A DNA stretch of 64,000 bases from Pseudomonas sp. AL03 (GCF_029960815.1 NZ_JASBRE010000003.1:248001-312000), one strand, 5' to 3'. Positions 1 through 9,718 are shown, counted from the stretch's first letter. The notes: generated by a model from the letters alone, not told the origin. Numbers and translations: made by a program.

Positions 1-219
1 GTCGATGCGTTGGCCCAACTCAAAAATCGCGGCGCCACCGTCATTCTGATTTCCCACCGTCCCAATGTGCTCTGCGCCGTCGATAAGGTGCTGATGCTGC
101 GCGACGGCGGCGTGCAGATGCTCGGCACTCGCGACGAAGTATTCGCAGCGCTGCGCAAGGCCACTGTGATGCCTGCAGGCGCGTCGACTCCGCTGGCCTC
201 CGTCAAAGCACGGGAGTGA
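1..219 (+). CDS. Type I secretion ABC transporter ATPase, C-terminal end (partial)
   Basis: The reading frame is open from the first base and ends in TGA at 217-219, so only the last 72 codons are present. The visible part has the end of an ABC ATPase domain: a VILISHRP stretch carrying the switch (H-loop) histidine, then the usual D-loop-distal LMLRDG strand and a short Ala-rich tail. It is followed six bases later by an HlyD-family adaptor and then a TolC-like channel. That is the standard ABC-adaptor-channel order of a type I protease, lipase or haemophore exporter (AprDEF, HasDEF). The Walker motifs and membrane domain lie outside the window, so the substrate cannot be named. Confidence 0.85.
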   Translation, partial: VDALAQLKNRGATVILISHRPNVLCAVDKVLMLRDGGVQMLGTRDEVFAALRKATVMPAGASTPLASVKARE

Positions 220-225
220 CTGATC

Positions 226-1566
226 ATGCAAATGAGCCAACAAACCGAGATGATTCAGATCGATCCCAGGAACGAGGTGGATCTGGACGTCGGTAAACCC
301 GTGCGCTGGGGCATGTTGCTGGTGCTCGCCGGCTTCGGCGGCTTCCTCCTGTGGTCCTGGCTGGCGCCGCTGGATGCCGGCGTGGTAGCGACCGGCACGG
401 TCAAAGTCACCAGCAATCGCAAAGCCGTGCAGCATCTGAGCGGCGGCACCGTGGAGGCCATTCTTGTTCGCGAAGGCGATGCCGTGAAAAAAGGCCAGGA
501 GGTGGTCCACCTCGACTCGCTGCGTGCCGTTGCCGAACAGGGTGCGGTCAGCGCCCAGTACATCGTCAGCAAGACGGTGGAAAACCGCCTGGAAGCGGAA
601 CGTGACGGCCGGGATGTGGTGAACTACGATCCTGAATTGCTCAAGCGCTTCGGGAATGACCACCGCCTGGTGGCCGCCATGGATCTGCAACAACGCCTGC
701 TGGACACCCGGCGCGCCGGCCTCGCTGGCGAAATCAGCATCCTGCAGGAAAACCTCGCGGCGTCGGCGGTGCAGCTCAAGGGACTGCAGCAGGTCTATGG
801 CTCCCGCGCCTCGCAGATCAACTTCCTCAACCAGGAACTGAAAGGCACCCGCGTGCTGGCGGCCGAAGGCTATGTGCCGCGCAACCGCCTGCTTGAGCTG
901 GAACGCAGCAATGCCGACCTCTCCGCCGGCCAGGCCGAGAACCTCAACAACATCGCTCGCGTACGTAGCCAGACCACCGAAATCAAGCTGCGCATCCTGC
1001 AGCGCCAACACGATTACCAAAAGGAAGTCGAATCGCAGCTCACCGACACCGCCAAGGAAAACACCACCCTGGCCGACCGCTTGCGTGCGCTGGACTATGA
1101 AGTGACCCACACGGTAATTCGCTCGCCGATCGATGGCATGGTCCAGTCCCTGAGCATTGCGACCATCGGCGGAATCATTCAGCCCGGCTTCAAGATCATG
1201 GAAATCGTTCCGGACAATGAACCGCTGCAGGTCGACGCGATGATTCCGGTGCAGGCGATCGACAAGATGGTCCCCGGCCTGGCCGTGGACATTGCCTTCC
1301 CGGCCTTCAACCATTCCCAGACGCCGAACATACCCGGCCGCGTGAAAACCGTTTCCGCCGACCGCCTGCTCGACGAGGAAAGCAAGGAACCGTTCTACCT
1401 GGCTCAGGTAGAAGTCACTCCCGATGGTATGAGCCTGCTTGGCAGCAATCACATTCGTCCCGGCATGCCCGCCAGCGTCACCATCAAGACGGGCGAGCGC
1501 AACCTGATGAGCTATCTCCTCAAACCAATGCTCGAACGTGTCGACAGCTCCTTCAAGGAACAATGA
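226..1566 (+). CDS. HlyD-family type I secretion periplasmic adaptor
   Basis: This 446-residue membrane-fusion protein links an inner-membrane ABC exporter to the outer-membrane channel. Residues 26-45 form one membrane anchor (GMLLVLAGFGGFLLWSWLAP). They are followed by a lipoyl/barrel-sandwich half (GTVKV, GGTVEAILVREGD), a long coiled coil from about 110 to 290, and the returning half with the family signature VIRSPIDGMVQ near 305. Length and order match AprE/HasE/PrtE. An alternative ATG lies two codons in. Its stop overlaps the TolC-like gene's upstream region (TGA at 1564-1566, next ATG at 1568), so the genes are almost certainly co-transcribed. Whether it belongs to an Apr or a Has system cannot be decided here. 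Confidence 0.9.
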   Translation: MQMSQQTEMIQIDPRNEVDLDVGKPVRWGMLLVLAGFGGFLLWSWLAPLDAGVVATGTVKVTSNRKAVQHLSGGTVEAILVREGDAVKKGQEVVHLDSLRAVAEQGAVSAQYIVSKTVENRLEAERDGRDVVNYDPELLKRFGNDHRLVAAMDLQQRLLDTRRAGLAGEISILQENLAASAVQLKGLQQVYGSRASQINFLNQELKGTRVLAAEGYVPRNRLLELERSNADLSAGQAENLNNIARVRSQTTEIKLRILQRQHDYQKEVESQLTDTAKENTTLADRLRALDYEVTHTVIRSPIDGMVQSLSIATIGGIIQPGFKIMEIVPDNEPLQVDAMIPVQAIDKMVPGLAVDIAFPAFNHSQTPNIPGRVKTVSADRLLDEESKEPFYLAQVEVTPDGMSLLGSNHIRPGMPASVTIKTGERNLMSYLLKPMLERVDSSFKEQ

Positions 1567-1567
1567 A

Positions 1568-2896
1568 ATGGACCGTCATTGCCTGTTCTTCTGCCTGCTG
1601 GCGCTGTCCCTCCCGGCCAGCGCCATGGACCTCAAACAAGCCTGGGATCTGTTGCAGTACCAGGGCCCCGTCTACCGCGCCGCTGTGCATGAAAAAGACG
1701 CCGGCCTGGAAAACCGCGCCATCGGCCAGGCCGGCCTGCTACCGCAGATCAGTGCCTCGGCCTACGACAACAAGGTCAATGGTACCCAGCGCCAGAGCGG
1801 CGTCGAAAGGGATCTCGACTACGACTCCAAGGGCGCTAACGTGCGCTTGCGCCAGCCACTGTTCAACAAACAGAAAATGGCCGAGTACCGCCAGGGTAAA
1901 CAGCGTGCGGACTACAGCGTCGCGGTGTTCGATGCCAAGAGTCAGGACGCCGCGGTGCGCCTCGCCGAAAGCTATTTCGACGTGCTTTTGGCCAGCGAAA
2001 CCATCGTCCTCGCCAAGTCCAAGCTGAGCGCCTTCGATGAGCAACTCGCCTCGGCGAAACGGCGCATGGAGCTGGGGGCCGGCACCGTCACCGACATCGA
2101 CGAGTCGGTCGCTCGCCGCGACCTCGCCGCGGTTGAGCTGATCGAAGCGCAGGACAACCTGGTCAACGCGCGCCGCAAGCTTGAGGAATATATCGGTGAA
2201 ACCCCCGAATCCCTGACCACCTTGCGTCCGAGCTTCAATACGCCACCGCTGCTACCGAGCAACCTGCAGGACTGGTTGGTCAAAGCCCAGAGCGACAGCC
2301 CGCTGATCCATGCGCGCCGTCATAGCAGCGACCTCGCCGAAGAAGAAGTGAAACGCGCCAGGGCCGGCCACTGGCCAACATTGGATTTCGTTGCCGGCTA
2401 CACCGCGGGCGATAGCCAATCAATCTCCGAGCTCAATCAACGCAACCGCTACGGCTCAATCGGGCTGGAAGTAAACTTCCCGTTGTACAACGGTGGTGGC
2501 ACCAGCGCGTTGACACGCCAGGCGAGTGCCAATAGCTATAAGGCCCTGGACGAACTCGACGCCACGCGCCAGGAAGTCATCTCCGGCACCACCCGTGAGT
2601 ATCGCGGCGTACAGAGCGGCGCCACACGTATTCAAGCGCTGGAGAGGGCCGTGGAGTCCAACGAACGCTCGCTGACTTCGACACGCAAAGGCTTCAAAGA
2701 AGGAGGCACCAGCACCAACTCGGATGTCCTCAATGCCGAAGAGCTGCTCTTCGTTGCGCGCCACGATCTGTTCGAGGCCAAGCTGCGCTACTTGATGTCG
2801 CGCCTGCGCCTGGCCTCTTCGGTGGGCAGTCTGGGCGACGACGATATCGACCACATCAACGACTACCTCGGCCCGGAACTGTTGGTCACCCACTGA
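1568..2896 (+). CDS. TolC-family outer-membrane channel of the type I system
   Basis: This 442-residue protein has a signal peptide (CLFFCLLALSLPASA) cleaved near residue 20. It then carries two repeated alpha-helical/beta-barrel halves typical of TolC, AprF and HasF, including GLLPQISASA after the first helix, RQPLFN in the first barrel strand and NFPLYNGGGTSA in the second. I chose the ATG at 1568 because an in-frame GTG at 1538 would add ten residues lying inside hlyD. A second ATG at 1563 is in another frame. It is the last gene of the secretion operon. The next gene on this strand is about 2.4 kb away, and the DNA just downstream holds an opposite-strand remnant. Confidence 0.9.
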   Translation: MDRHCLFFCLLALSLPASAMDLKQAWDLLQYQGPVYRAAVHEKDAGLENRAIGQAGLLPQISASAYDNKVNGTQRQSGVERDLDYDSKGANVRLRQPLFNKQKMAEYRQGKQRADYSVAVFDAKSQDAAVRLAESYFDVLLASETIVLAKSKLSAFDEQLASAKRRMELGAGTVTDIDESVARRDLAAVELIEAQDNLVNARRKLEEYIGETPESLTTLRPSFNTPPLLPSNLQDWLVKAQSDSPLIHARRHSSDLAEEEVKRARAGHWPTLDFVAGYTAGDSQSISELNQRNRYGSIGLEVNFPLYNGGGTSALTRQASANSYKALDELDATRQEVISGTTREYRGVQSGATRIQALERAVESNERSLTSTRKGFKEGGTSTNSDVLNAEELLFVARHDLFEAKLRYLMSRLRLASSVGSLGDDDIDHINDYLGPELLVTH

Positions 2897-2899
2897 CGT

Positions 2900-3120
2900 T
2901 CACAATCTCAGCATGAGACCTGGGCCGTTTTCGAGCAGCTCGCTCAGGGACTGAAAGTTCGCTACCACGGCGCAGGGCTGCCCTTGCGTTGCGACAGATA
3001 CCAACAGGATCGCGGAGTTGGCGTTGATTGCTGGAACGTGTTGATCCTGGGCGATCTTGCCGTTGCCCACCAGACCGAGACGGATCGGTTGCTTCAATGA
3101 CTCGCGACCGATCAGCGCAG
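2900..3120 (-). pseudogene. Gfo/Idh/MocA-type oxidoreductase, N-terminal remnant
   Basis: Read on the minus strand, the segment encodes a Rossmann start (PIRLGLVGNGKIAQDQHVPA) followed by SVATQGQP and a FQSLSELLENGP stretch. This matches the first 60-70 residues of NAD(P)-dependent Gfo/Idh/MocA sugar dehydrogenases such as galactose 1-dehydrogenase. After ELLENGP the family sequence is lost and a stop follows five codons later. About three quarters of a normal 300-residue protein is missing, so this is a deletion remnant. It sits directly against the stop of the TolC-like gene, suggesting that the deletion end point is near 2915. Confidence 0.65.
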
Positions 3121-3180
3121 TCGTCAATCGCCCAGACAATCGCGGATTTGCGCGGCCAACACGTGCTGAATACCAGACAC

Positions 3181-3220
3181 AAAAAAGCCCACTGACCGCT
3201 ACCGGTTCAGTGGGCTTTTC
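3181..3220 (-). terminator. Rho-independent terminator of mqo
   Basis: An inverted repeat (AAGCCCACTGA / TCAGTGGGCTT) encloses a short loop and is flanked by A and T runs. On the minus strand it lies 15 bases past the mqo stop and ends in a T-rich tract. Confidence 0.85.
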
Positions 3221-3234
3221 GATTACGCCTCTAG

Positions 3235-4881
3235 TTACAGAGCCATATCACGAGCAGCATTAGCCTTCGGCGCCTTAGGCGCTTCGGCCGGAGCAGCAGT
3301 CGGGGCTACCGCCCGACCCATCACCGGCGGCGGAGTCAGCTGCAACACCTTGGCGGTGTAAGCCCACTCCTGTGCAACCTTCTCAGGACTGCCATTGAGC
3401 TGAGTGCCATAACTCGGCACGATCTGATGCAGCTTTTCCTGCCAGGCAGGCGATGCAACCTTGTCCTTGAACACTTTCTGCAGCACGGTCAGCATGATCG
3501 GTGCAGCAGTCGAAGCGCCCGGCGATGCGCCCAGCAAACCAGCAATGGTGCCGTCTGCGGAAGCAACGATTTCAGTACCCAACTTCAGCACGCCACCGGC
3601 AGCTTCATCACGCTTGATGATCTGCACGCGCTGGCCGGCTTGCCACAGGCGCCAGTCTTCAGCCTTGGCGTTCGGGAAGTATTCTTTCAGGGCGTTGAGG
3701 CGGTCTTCGTCAGACAGCATCAGTTGGCCAGCAAGGTACTCGACCAGCGGGTATTCCTTGATGCCGACTTTGGTCATTGGCCAAACGTTGTGCGTGGTGG
3801 TGGTGGTCAGCAGGTCCAGGTACGAGCCTTCTTTCAGAAACTTGGTGCTGAAGGTCGCGAATGGGCCAAACAGGATGACGCGCTTGCCGTCCAGGACACG
3901 GGTGTCCAGGTGCGGAACCGACATTGGCGGTGCGCCAACGGAGGCTTTGCCGTAGGCCTTGGCCAGGTGTTGCTCGGCGAGGGTCGGGTTTTCGGTGACC
4001 AGGAACGAGCCGCCCACCGGGAAGCCTGCGTATTCCTTGGCTTCAGGAATGCCGGACTTCTGCAGCAGGTGCAGTGCACCACCGCCCGCGCCAATGAACA
4101 CGAACTTGGCGTCGGTGTCGGATTTGCTGCCGTCTTTCAGGTTTTTGTAGCTGACGCGCCAGCTGCCGTCGTCGTTCTTGGTGATGTCTTGCACTTCGCT
4201 GGACAGTTTCAAGTCGAACTTTGGCGTGGTCTGCAGGTGCGCAACAAACTGGCGGGTGATCTCGCCAAAGTTGACGTCGGTACCGACCGGACTCCAGGTG
4301 GCCGCGATTTTCTGGTTCGGGTCACGCCCTTCCATCATCAGTGGAACCCACTGCTTGATAACAGCCGGGTCTTCGGAGTACTGCATGCCGGCGAACAGCG
4401 GGCTCGCTTGCAGGGCTTCGTAACGCTTTTTCAGGAACTTGATGTTGTCATCGCCCCACACAAAGCTCATGTGCGGCGTGGAGTTGATGAACGAACGCGG
4501 GTTTTTCAGCACGCCCTGCTGAACCTGCCAGGCCCAGAACTGACGGGAGATCTGGAAGGCTTCGTTGATTTCAACGGCTTTCGGGATCTGAACGTTACCC
4601 TTGTCGTCTTCCGGGGTGTAGTTCAGCTCGGCCAGGGCGGAGTGACCGGTACCGGCGTTGTTCCAGCCGTTGGAACTTTCCAGGGCGACGCCGTCGAGGC
4701 GCTCGATCATTTCCATCGAAGTGCCGGGTTCCAGCTCGTTGAGCCAAACACCCAGGGTCGCGCTCATGATGCCGCCGCCGATCAGCAGCACATCGACTTT
4801 CTTTGCCTCTTCCGCGTGAACGGACGTGATCCCCATCGACAAAGCCAGCCCCAGCAGGGCCGTGTTCATTTTTTTAAACAT
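3235..4881 (-). CDS. mqo: Malate:quinone oxidoreductase
   Basis: Membrane-associated FAD enzyme that oxidises malate to oxaloacetate and passes electrons to the quinone pool, replacing or backing up NAD-malate dehydrogenase in the TCA cycle. The protein is about 548 residues. It has a Sec-like hydrophobic N-terminus ([16 protein letters not shown]), then the FAD dinucleotide motif [13 protein letters not shown], the [19 protein letters not shown] family block, and a C-terminal FAD-contact block ([17 protein letters not shown]). The last ~25 residues form an Ala/Pro/Lys-rich tail typical of the longer Pseudomonas Mqo. I prefer the ATG at 4881; a GTG three codons upstream is also possible. A long opposite-strand frame over this gene is a codon-bias shadow. 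A strong terminator follows. Confidence 0.95.
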   Translation of the reverse strand: MFKKMNTALLGLALSMGITSVHAEEAKKVDVLLIGGGIMSATLGVWLNELEPGTSMEMIERLDGVALESSNGWNNAGTGHSALAELNYTPEDDKGNVQIPKAVEINEAFQISRQFWAWQVQQGVLKNPRSFINSTPHMSFVWGDDNIKFLKKRYEALQASPLFAGMQYSEDPAVIKQWVPLMMEGRDPNQKIAATWSPVGTDVNFGEITRQFVAHLQTTPKFDLKLSSEVQDITKNDDGSWRVSYKNLKDGSKSDTDAKFVFIGAGGGALHLLQKSGIPEAKEYAGFPVGGSFLVTENPTLAEQHLAKAYGKASVGAPPMSVPHLDTRVLDGKRVILFGPFATFSTKFLKEGSYLDLLTTTTTHNVWPMTKVGIKEYPLVEYLAGQLMLSDEDRLNALKEYFPNAKAEDWRLWQAGQRVQIIKRDEAAGGVLKLGTEIVASADGTIAGLLGASPGASTAAPIMLTVLQKVFKDKVASPAWQEKLHQIVPSYGTQLNGSPEKVAQEWAYTAKVLQLTPPPVMGRAVAPTAAPAEAPKAPKANAARDMAL

Positions 4882-5267
4882 GTGTAGCACCTATGATAAA
4901 ACGCCATCCGCCCTTCCATCTTCACTTACGAGCCCCTTGTTTACGGCATTCAGGCAGGATGTCGTGGGTTCTCGCACATGACGATTGGAGGGTGGGCACA
5001 CAAGGCCGACGTGTCTCCATCGACCTCAGTTTATATGTCCCTACTGAACTGACTTTTTATCATTATTGGCTTCAGCTACTTGAGCGACAGTGATTCTGTT
5101 GGCGCGTCTCAAGGACGCGCAAACTGAATAGGTCAAAGCAAGTTGAGGCGAAGAATATCACGACCGGACAAACCCGCGCGTCTGTTGCCGACTTGATAGT
5201 CCGGGCACGGGCGCCGGGTCCACTATACTGATTCTGATTTTTCTCGATGAGCCGGTGAGGAGCAGTC
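4882..5267. other. Intergenic region between divergent mqo and ilvD
   Basis: These 386 bases carry the control regions of both genes. A TATACT hexamer at 5224-5229 lies 38 bases before the ilvD start and could be its -10 element, but no convincing -35 lies 16-18 bases upstream. A GGTGAGGAG Shine-Dalgarno sequence precedes the ilvD ATG. No coding remnant was recognised. Confidence 0.4.
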
Positions 5268-6950
5268 ATGAGCGACAAAGACGATTTGCGCAAATATTCC
5301 TCCCAAGTGGTCGACGGCGTGGAACGCGCGCCCGGCCGCGCGATGCTGCGGGCCGTGGGTTTCACGGACGAAGATTTCAAAAAACCGCAGATCGGCATCG
5401 CCTCCACATGGGCGATGGTCACGCCCTGCAACATGCACATCGACAAGCTGGCCATTGAAGCCGAAAAAGGCGCGAATGCTGCCGGCGCCAAGGGCGTCAT
5501 TTTCAACACCATCACCATTTCCGACGGCATCGCCAACGGCACTGAAGGCATGAAGTATTCGCTGGTGTCGCGTGAAGTTATCGCCGATTCCATTGAAGTC
5601 GTCGCCGGCTGCGAAGGCTTTGACGGTCTGGTGACCGTAGGCGGTTGTGACAAGAACATGCCGGGCTGCCTGATCGGTATGGCGCGGCTGAATCGCCCTT
5701 CCATCTTCGTCTATGGCGGCACCATCCGGCCGGGCGCCGGCCACACCGATATCATCTCCGTGTTCGAGGCCGTGGGCCAACATGCACGCGGGGATATCAG
5801 CGAAATTCAGGTCAAGCACATCGAGGAAGTGGCGATTCCCGGCCCCGGTTCCTGCGGCGGCATGTACACAGCCAACACCATGGCGTCCGCCATTGAGGCG
5901 TTGGGCATGAGCCTGCCCGGTTCCAGCTCTCAGGACGCCGTCGGCAGCGACAAGGCCTCGGACAGCTTCCGCGCTGGCCAGCAGGTGATGGAGCTGCTCA
6001 AGCTGGACCTCAAACCGCGCGACATCATGACCCGCAAGGCCTTTGAAAATGCGATTCGGGTGGTGATCGCCCTCGCCGGCTCGACCAATGCCGTGCTGCA
6101 TCTGCTGGCCATGGCGCATGCCGTGGATGTCGAGCTGACGCTGGATGATTTCGTCGAGCTGGGCAAGGTTTCCCCGGTGGTGGCCGACCTGCGCCCCAGC
6201 GGCAAATACATGATGAGTGAACTGGTTGCCATCGGCGGCATCCAGCCGCTGATGAAGCGCATGCTCGCCGCCGGCATGTTGCATGGCGATGCGCTGACGG
6301 TCACCGGCAAAACGCTGGCCGAAAACTTGGAAAACGTACCCGATTACCCCGAGGATCAGGACGTGATCCTGCCCTTCGACCAGCCGATCAAAAAGGACTC
6401 GCACTTGGTGGTGCTGCGCGGCAACCTCTCGCCCACCGGCGCGGTGGCCAAGATCACCGGCAAGGAAGGCCTGCGCTTTGAAGGCACGGCTCGTGTGTAT
6501 CACGGCGAGGAAGGTGCGCTGGCCGGCATTCTCAACGGCGAAGTCAAGGCCGGCGATGTGATCGTGATCCGCTACGAAGGCCCCAAGGGAGGGCCTGGCA
6601 TGCGCGAAATGCTTTCGCCAACGTCAGCGGTCATGGGCAAGGGGTTGGGCAAGGACGTTGCGCTCATCACCGACGGCCGTTTCTCCGGCGGTTCACATGG
6701 GTTTGTGGTGGGGCATATCACGCCCGAAGCCTTTGATGGCGGGCCGATCGCGCTGATTGAAGACGGCGATAAGATCACCATCGACGCCGAAACACGGCAG
6801 ATTACGGTCGATGTCTCCGACACCGAACTGGCCGAGCGCAAAACCCGCTGGGTGCGCCCGGAATCCAAGTACAAACGCGGGGTGTTGGCCAAGTACGCGA
6901 AGACCGTGTCCAGCGCCTCGGAAGGCGCCGTCACGGATAAATACCTCTAA
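5268..6950 (+). CDS. ilvD: Dihydroxy-acid dehydratase (IlvD/Edd family)
   Basis: This 560-residue cytoplasmic iron-sulfur enzyme converts 2,3-dihydroxy-isovalerate or -methylvalerate to the 2-oxo acids of valine and isoleucine synthesis. The cluster-binding cysteines are in TPCNMHID (about residue 56), GGCDKNMPGC (about 124) and GSCGGMYTANTM (about 196). The C-terminal half has the SPTSAVMG and TDGRFSGGSHG blocks of the family. Length fits the ~560-residue IlvD form rather than the ~615-residue E. coli type, and pseudomonads often carry both. It stands alone and converges on a chemoreceptor gene with only four bases between stops. Confidence 0.93.
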   Translation: MSDKDDLRKYSSQVVDGVERAPGRAMLRAVGFTDEDFKKPQIGIASTWAMVTPCNMHIDKLAIEAEKGANAAGAKGVIFNTITISDGIANGTEGMKYSLVSREVIADSIEVVAGCEGFDGLVTVGGCDKNMPGCLIGMARLNRPSIFVYGGTIRPGAGHTDIISVFEAVGQHARGDISEIQVKHIEEVAIPGPGSCGGMYTANTMASAIEALGMSLPGSSSQDAVGSDKASDSFRAGQQVMELLKLDLKPRDIMTRKAFENAIRVVIALAGSTNAVLHLLAMAHAVDVELTLDDFVELGKVSPVVADLRPSGKYMMSELVAIGGIQPLMKRMLAAGMLHGDALTVTGKTLAENLENVPDYPEDQDVILPFDQPIKKDSHLVVLRGNLSPTGAVAKITGKEGLRFEGTARVYHGEEGALAGILNGEVKAGDVIVIRYEGPKGGPGMREMLSPTSAVMGKGLGKDVALITDGRFSGGSHGFVVGHITPEAFDGGPIALIEDGDKITIDAETRQITVDVSDTELAERKTRWVRPESKYKRGVLAKYAKTVSSASEGAVTDKYL

Positions 6951-6954
6951 CGCC

Positions 6955-8568
6955 TCAAAGCCGAAACCGATCCACCGACTGCGAGAGTTTGCCCGCCAGG
7001 GTGGACAGCTCATCGGTGGTGGTGGCGGTCCGGCCAATGACCTTGCTGTTGTCTTCGGACATGCCAGCAATCATCTCCACCTGATGGGCGATTTCGTTGC
7101 TGGCCAGGCTCTGCTCACCAATCGTGCGGGTGATGTCATTGACCAGTTGAGTGGTGTTCAGCGTGGCGTCGAGGATTTCGCGGATGGCGCGCTCGACGTC
7201 GGCGGTCACGGCCATGCCTTTGTCGACCTGCGCCACGCCCGCCTCCATGCTGGTCACCGCCTCGCGGGTGCTTTGCTGAATGCGTGAAACCATCGTGGCA
7301 ATTTCCTGGGTGGAGGCGCTGGTGCGTCCCGCCAGGCTCCGTACTTCATCGGCCACCACGGCAAAACCACGCCCTTGCTCACCGGCGCGAGCCGCTTCGA
7401 TCGCGGCGTTGAGCGCCAGCAGGTTGGTTTGATCGGCGATGCCCTTGATCACCTGGATGATGCTGAAAATCCCCTCGGACTCCTTGTCCAGCGTGCGGAT
7501 CACCTGGGCCGATTGCTGCGCCGAACGCGCAATACCGTCCATGTCGTTGACCACCTGATGGATCACCCGACCGCCATCCTTGGCCAGTGCCTCGGCCTGA
7601 TTGGCCATGTTCAGCGCCCGCTCGGCATGCCGGGTGATTTCCTCGATGCTCGCGGTCATTTCGCTGGCTGCAGCGGCCATGGTGCTGGCCGCTACGCTTT
7701 GCTGCTGGCTGCTACCGGCCACTTCGTGACAGCCACTGCTCAATTGCTCACTCATGCCACTCACGCCGTGGGCGTTGCTGCGCACGACTTCGATCATGCC
7801 GCGCAGGTCGCGCTGCATGGTCGCCAGGCTGCGAATCAGGGCGCTGGCTTCGTCCTGCTGAGTCGGCTCGACAATCGGTTCGCTCAGGTTGCCATGGGCG
7901 ATGCTGTTGGCGATGCGGCTGGCGGTCTGCAACGGGCCCATGATGCTCAGAATCACCCAGCGGCCTTGGGCGAGCAGCAGTAACAGGCTGGCGATGAGTA
8001 CGCTGCCAAGGGTGAAGTTGGCGTTGCTGATGACTTTTTGAGTGCCGGCGCTGGTCTGTTGGGTGTTGGTTTCGATCAGTTCACTGAGGGCGGCCATCTG
8101 GTCTTCCAGCTGGCTGAACGCAGTATTGAAGGTGCCCAGATCTTTTTGAGCAGCCTCCGGATTTTCCAGCGCCAACCCGACGATCCGTTCGGCTGCGCTG
8201 ATGTAGTTGTCGAGGCTTGGCTTGATCTTGTTCAGGCCCGTTTTGATGGTGTCGTTGACCGGCAGTTTGAGGTTTTCACCGAGCATGTTACGAAAGTGCG
8301 CCGCATGTTCCTCGATGGAACTGCGCACCTCGGCTTTGCTGCTGGTGCTTTTGCCCAAGCCCACCACCATCGCGGACAGCACGTCGGCGCGTAACGCGTC
8401 GTGCATCATGTCGGCTTCGAGGTGATTACGCAGCGCAGTCATGCTGACCTCGTTGTCATTCACCGCTGCAGCCATCTGGGTGTTTCCCAGATAACTGACC
8501 AGGCTCATGATCAATGCGGTGAGCAGGCCGGTGCCAATCAGCAGAATCAAACGTAATTTTATGGACAC
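6955..8568 (-). CDS. Methyl-accepting chemotaxis protein
   Basis: This 537-residue chemoreceptor has a first membrane helix ([20 protein letters not shown], residues 6-25) and a periplasmic helical-bundle sensor of about 160 residues. A second membrane helix near 188-207 is followed by a HAMP linker and a cytoplasmic signalling domain. The highly conserved hairpin tip reads [20 protein letters not shown] (about residue 390), where CheA and CheW dock. The sensor looks like a four-helix-bundle type (4HB_MCP). The C-terminus lacks a CheR/CheB-tethering pentapeptide such as NWETF, ending VDRFRL. The ligand cannot be inferred. It is monocistronic, converging with ilvD. Confidence 0.92.
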   Translation of the reverse strand: MSIKLRLILLIGTGLLTALIMSLVSYLGNTQMAAAVNDNEVSMTALRNHLEADMMHDALRADVLSAMVVGLGKSTSSKAEVRSSIEEHAAHFRNMLGENLKLPVNDTIKTGLNKIKPSLDNYISAAERIVGLALENPEAAQKDLGTFNTAFSQLEDQMAALSELIETNTQQTSAGTQKVISNANFTLGSVLIASLLLLLAQGRWVILSIMGPLQTASRIANSIAHGNLSEPIVEPTQQDEASALIRSLATMQRDLRGMIEVVRSNAHGVSGMSEQLSSGCHEVAGSSQQQSVAASTMAAAASEMTASIEEITRHAERALNMANQAEALAKDGGRVIHQVVNDMDGIARSAQQSAQVIRTLDKESEGIFSIIQVIKGIADQTNLLALNAAIEAARAGEQGRGFAVVADEVRSLAGRTSASTQEIATMVSRIQQSTREAVTSMEAGVAQVDKGMAVTADVERAIREILDATLNTTQLVNDITRTIGEQSLASNEIAHQVEMIAGMSEDNSKVIGRTATTTDELSTLAGKLSQSVDRFRL

Positions 8569-8732
8569 TCTGTGGATCCTCTCTCGGCACGTTTGTCAGT
8601 TGCGTAATGCCAACTGCGGATTGGTTTGCTGAAGAGGCTATCGGCTGGCGCGAGCGGTTATTTAAGCGAATTTCCATACGCGCATGTCTTTACGACATGC
8701 GGTATTTCTTGCCGGTTTTGATTGCCCCCTGA

Positions 8733-9105
8733 TCAAGCAGCAGAGAAGAAGTATCGCGTGAGGTGAAAGAAGATCGGCGCCGCGAAGCAAATCGAGTCCA
8801 TCCGGTCGAGCATGCCGCCGTGGCCTTTGATCATGGTCCCCCAGTCCTTGGCGCTCAAACTGCGTTTGATCGCCGACATGACCAACCCACCCAGGAAACC
8901 CATCACCACGATGACGAACGACATCATCAGTGACTGCCAGGAGCTGAAGGGGGTCATCCAGAACATGCACCCGCCAATCAGTGTTGCAAGACAGGCCTCC
9001 ACCCACCAGCCCCTCCACCGTTTTTGACGGACTCACCAGCGGCGCGACCTTGTGCTTGCCGAAGAGCTTCCCAAACACGTACTGCAACACGTCACTCAAC
9101 TCGCC
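8733..9105 (-). pseudogene. Phosphatidate cytidylyltransferase (CdsA-like), C-terminal remnant
   Basis: On the minus strand the remnant starts with LSDVLQYVFGKLFGKHK and SPSKTVEGLVGG, both hallmarks of CDP-diglyceride synthases. At about 8985-9000 the reading frame shifts. The homologous sequence resumes in another frame (ATLIGGCMFWMTPF) and runs to the CDS family signature around KDWGTMIKGHGGMLDRMDS, ending RYFFSAA. The N-terminal two thirds, including most membrane helices, are missing. It is therefore both truncated and frameshifted and cannot make CDP-diacylglycerol. An intact cdsA must lie elsewhere; this resembles the second CdsA paralogue found in many pseudomonads. Confidence 0.8.
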
Positions 9106-9154
9106 AACCCCCGCACCAGACCGCTACAGTGACGCGACCGACACCTGAGAAACG

Positions 9155-9562
9155 ATGAACATGGATGGACTTCACCAAGGAAGTTGCCTGTGCGGCGCAG
9201 TAAAATATCGTGTGGCCGCCGAGCTGAAAGCGGTTACCCATTGCCATTGCAGCAAATGTCGCAAGGGCCACGGGGCAGCGTTCGCAACGTATGCAAGCGC
9301 GCTCAGGTCAGCGATTACGGTCATTTCGGGCGTCGAAACGCTGAAAACCTATCACTCGTCTGAAGGCGTCGCCCGACAGTTCTGTAGCGACTGCGGCTCT
9401 TCGCTATTCTGGTCTGATTCCAAGGGCGCATTTTCGGAGTGGATGTCAGTGGCTATAGGCACGCTGGATACGCCGTTTTTGAGTGAGAAACAGAAACACG
9501 TATGTGTCGATTCAAAAGCGCCGTGGTACGCAATCGAAGATCAGTGGCCCAGGACGGGGTGA
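9155..9562 (+). CDS. GFA-domain (glutathione-dependent formaldehyde-activating-like) zinc protein
   Basis: This 135-residue protein has the full cysteine set of the GFA/CENP-V fold. It shows GSCLCGAVKY near residue 10, HCHCSKCRKGHGAAF near 32 and FCSDCGSSLFW near 75, which together bind two zinc ions. Most bacterial members have no proven enzymatic role, and the name derives from one disputed formaldehyde-glutathione activity. Two ATGs, at 9155 and 9161, are both plausible starts. It is followed by a short frame whose GTG overlaps this gene's stop. Confidence 0.85.
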   Translation: MNMDGLHQGSCLCGAVKYRVAAELKAVTHCHCSKCRKGHGAAFATYASALRSAITVISGVETLKTYHSSEGVARQFCSDCGSSLFWSDSKGAFSEWMSVAIGTLDTPFLSEKQKHVCVDSKAPWYAIEDQWPRTG

Positions 9563-9675
9563 GCGCATCAGCCAATCAGCTCAGGGGTTATCTGCGGGCC
9601 CTCGACACGACCTGGGTGTTGGGCATGGCTGATTGGGAAGCGCTGGACCGCCGTGTTGCTGAATCGTGGTTATGA
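9559..9675 (+). CDS. Possible small ORF coupled to the GFA gene (38 aa)
   Basis: A GTG overlaps the stop of the GFA-domain gene (GTGA) and opens a 38-residue frame containing [20 protein letters not shown] and ending AESWL. Codon choice is similar to the neighbours, with many GC-ending codons, and tryptophans are evenly spread. It may be a translationally coupled small protein or the tail of a decayed gene. I do not recognise the family. Confidence 0.3.
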   Translation: MSASANQLRGYLRALDTTWVLGMADWEALDRRVAESWL

Positions 9676-9718
9676 TCAATGCGGCGAAGCTAAATTCACT
9701 GATGGGAGGGACCGTACT

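Noticed and set aside
3427..4887. 486-residue frame on the plus strand across mqo
   Set aside because: It is an exact antisense shadow of a GC-rich gene with strong codon bias. Its residues are His/Gln/Val/Gly-rich without any family motif, and mqo on the other strand is unambiguous.
5223..6503. 426-residue frame on the minus strand across ilvD
   Set aside because: An antisense shadow of ilvD. No ribosome site and a low-information Gly/His/Ala-rich composition.
7375..7983. 202-residue plus-strand frame across the chemoreceptor gene
   Set aside because: Antisense shadow of a clear methyl-accepting chemotaxis protein. Composition is His/Gly/Leu-rich without motif.
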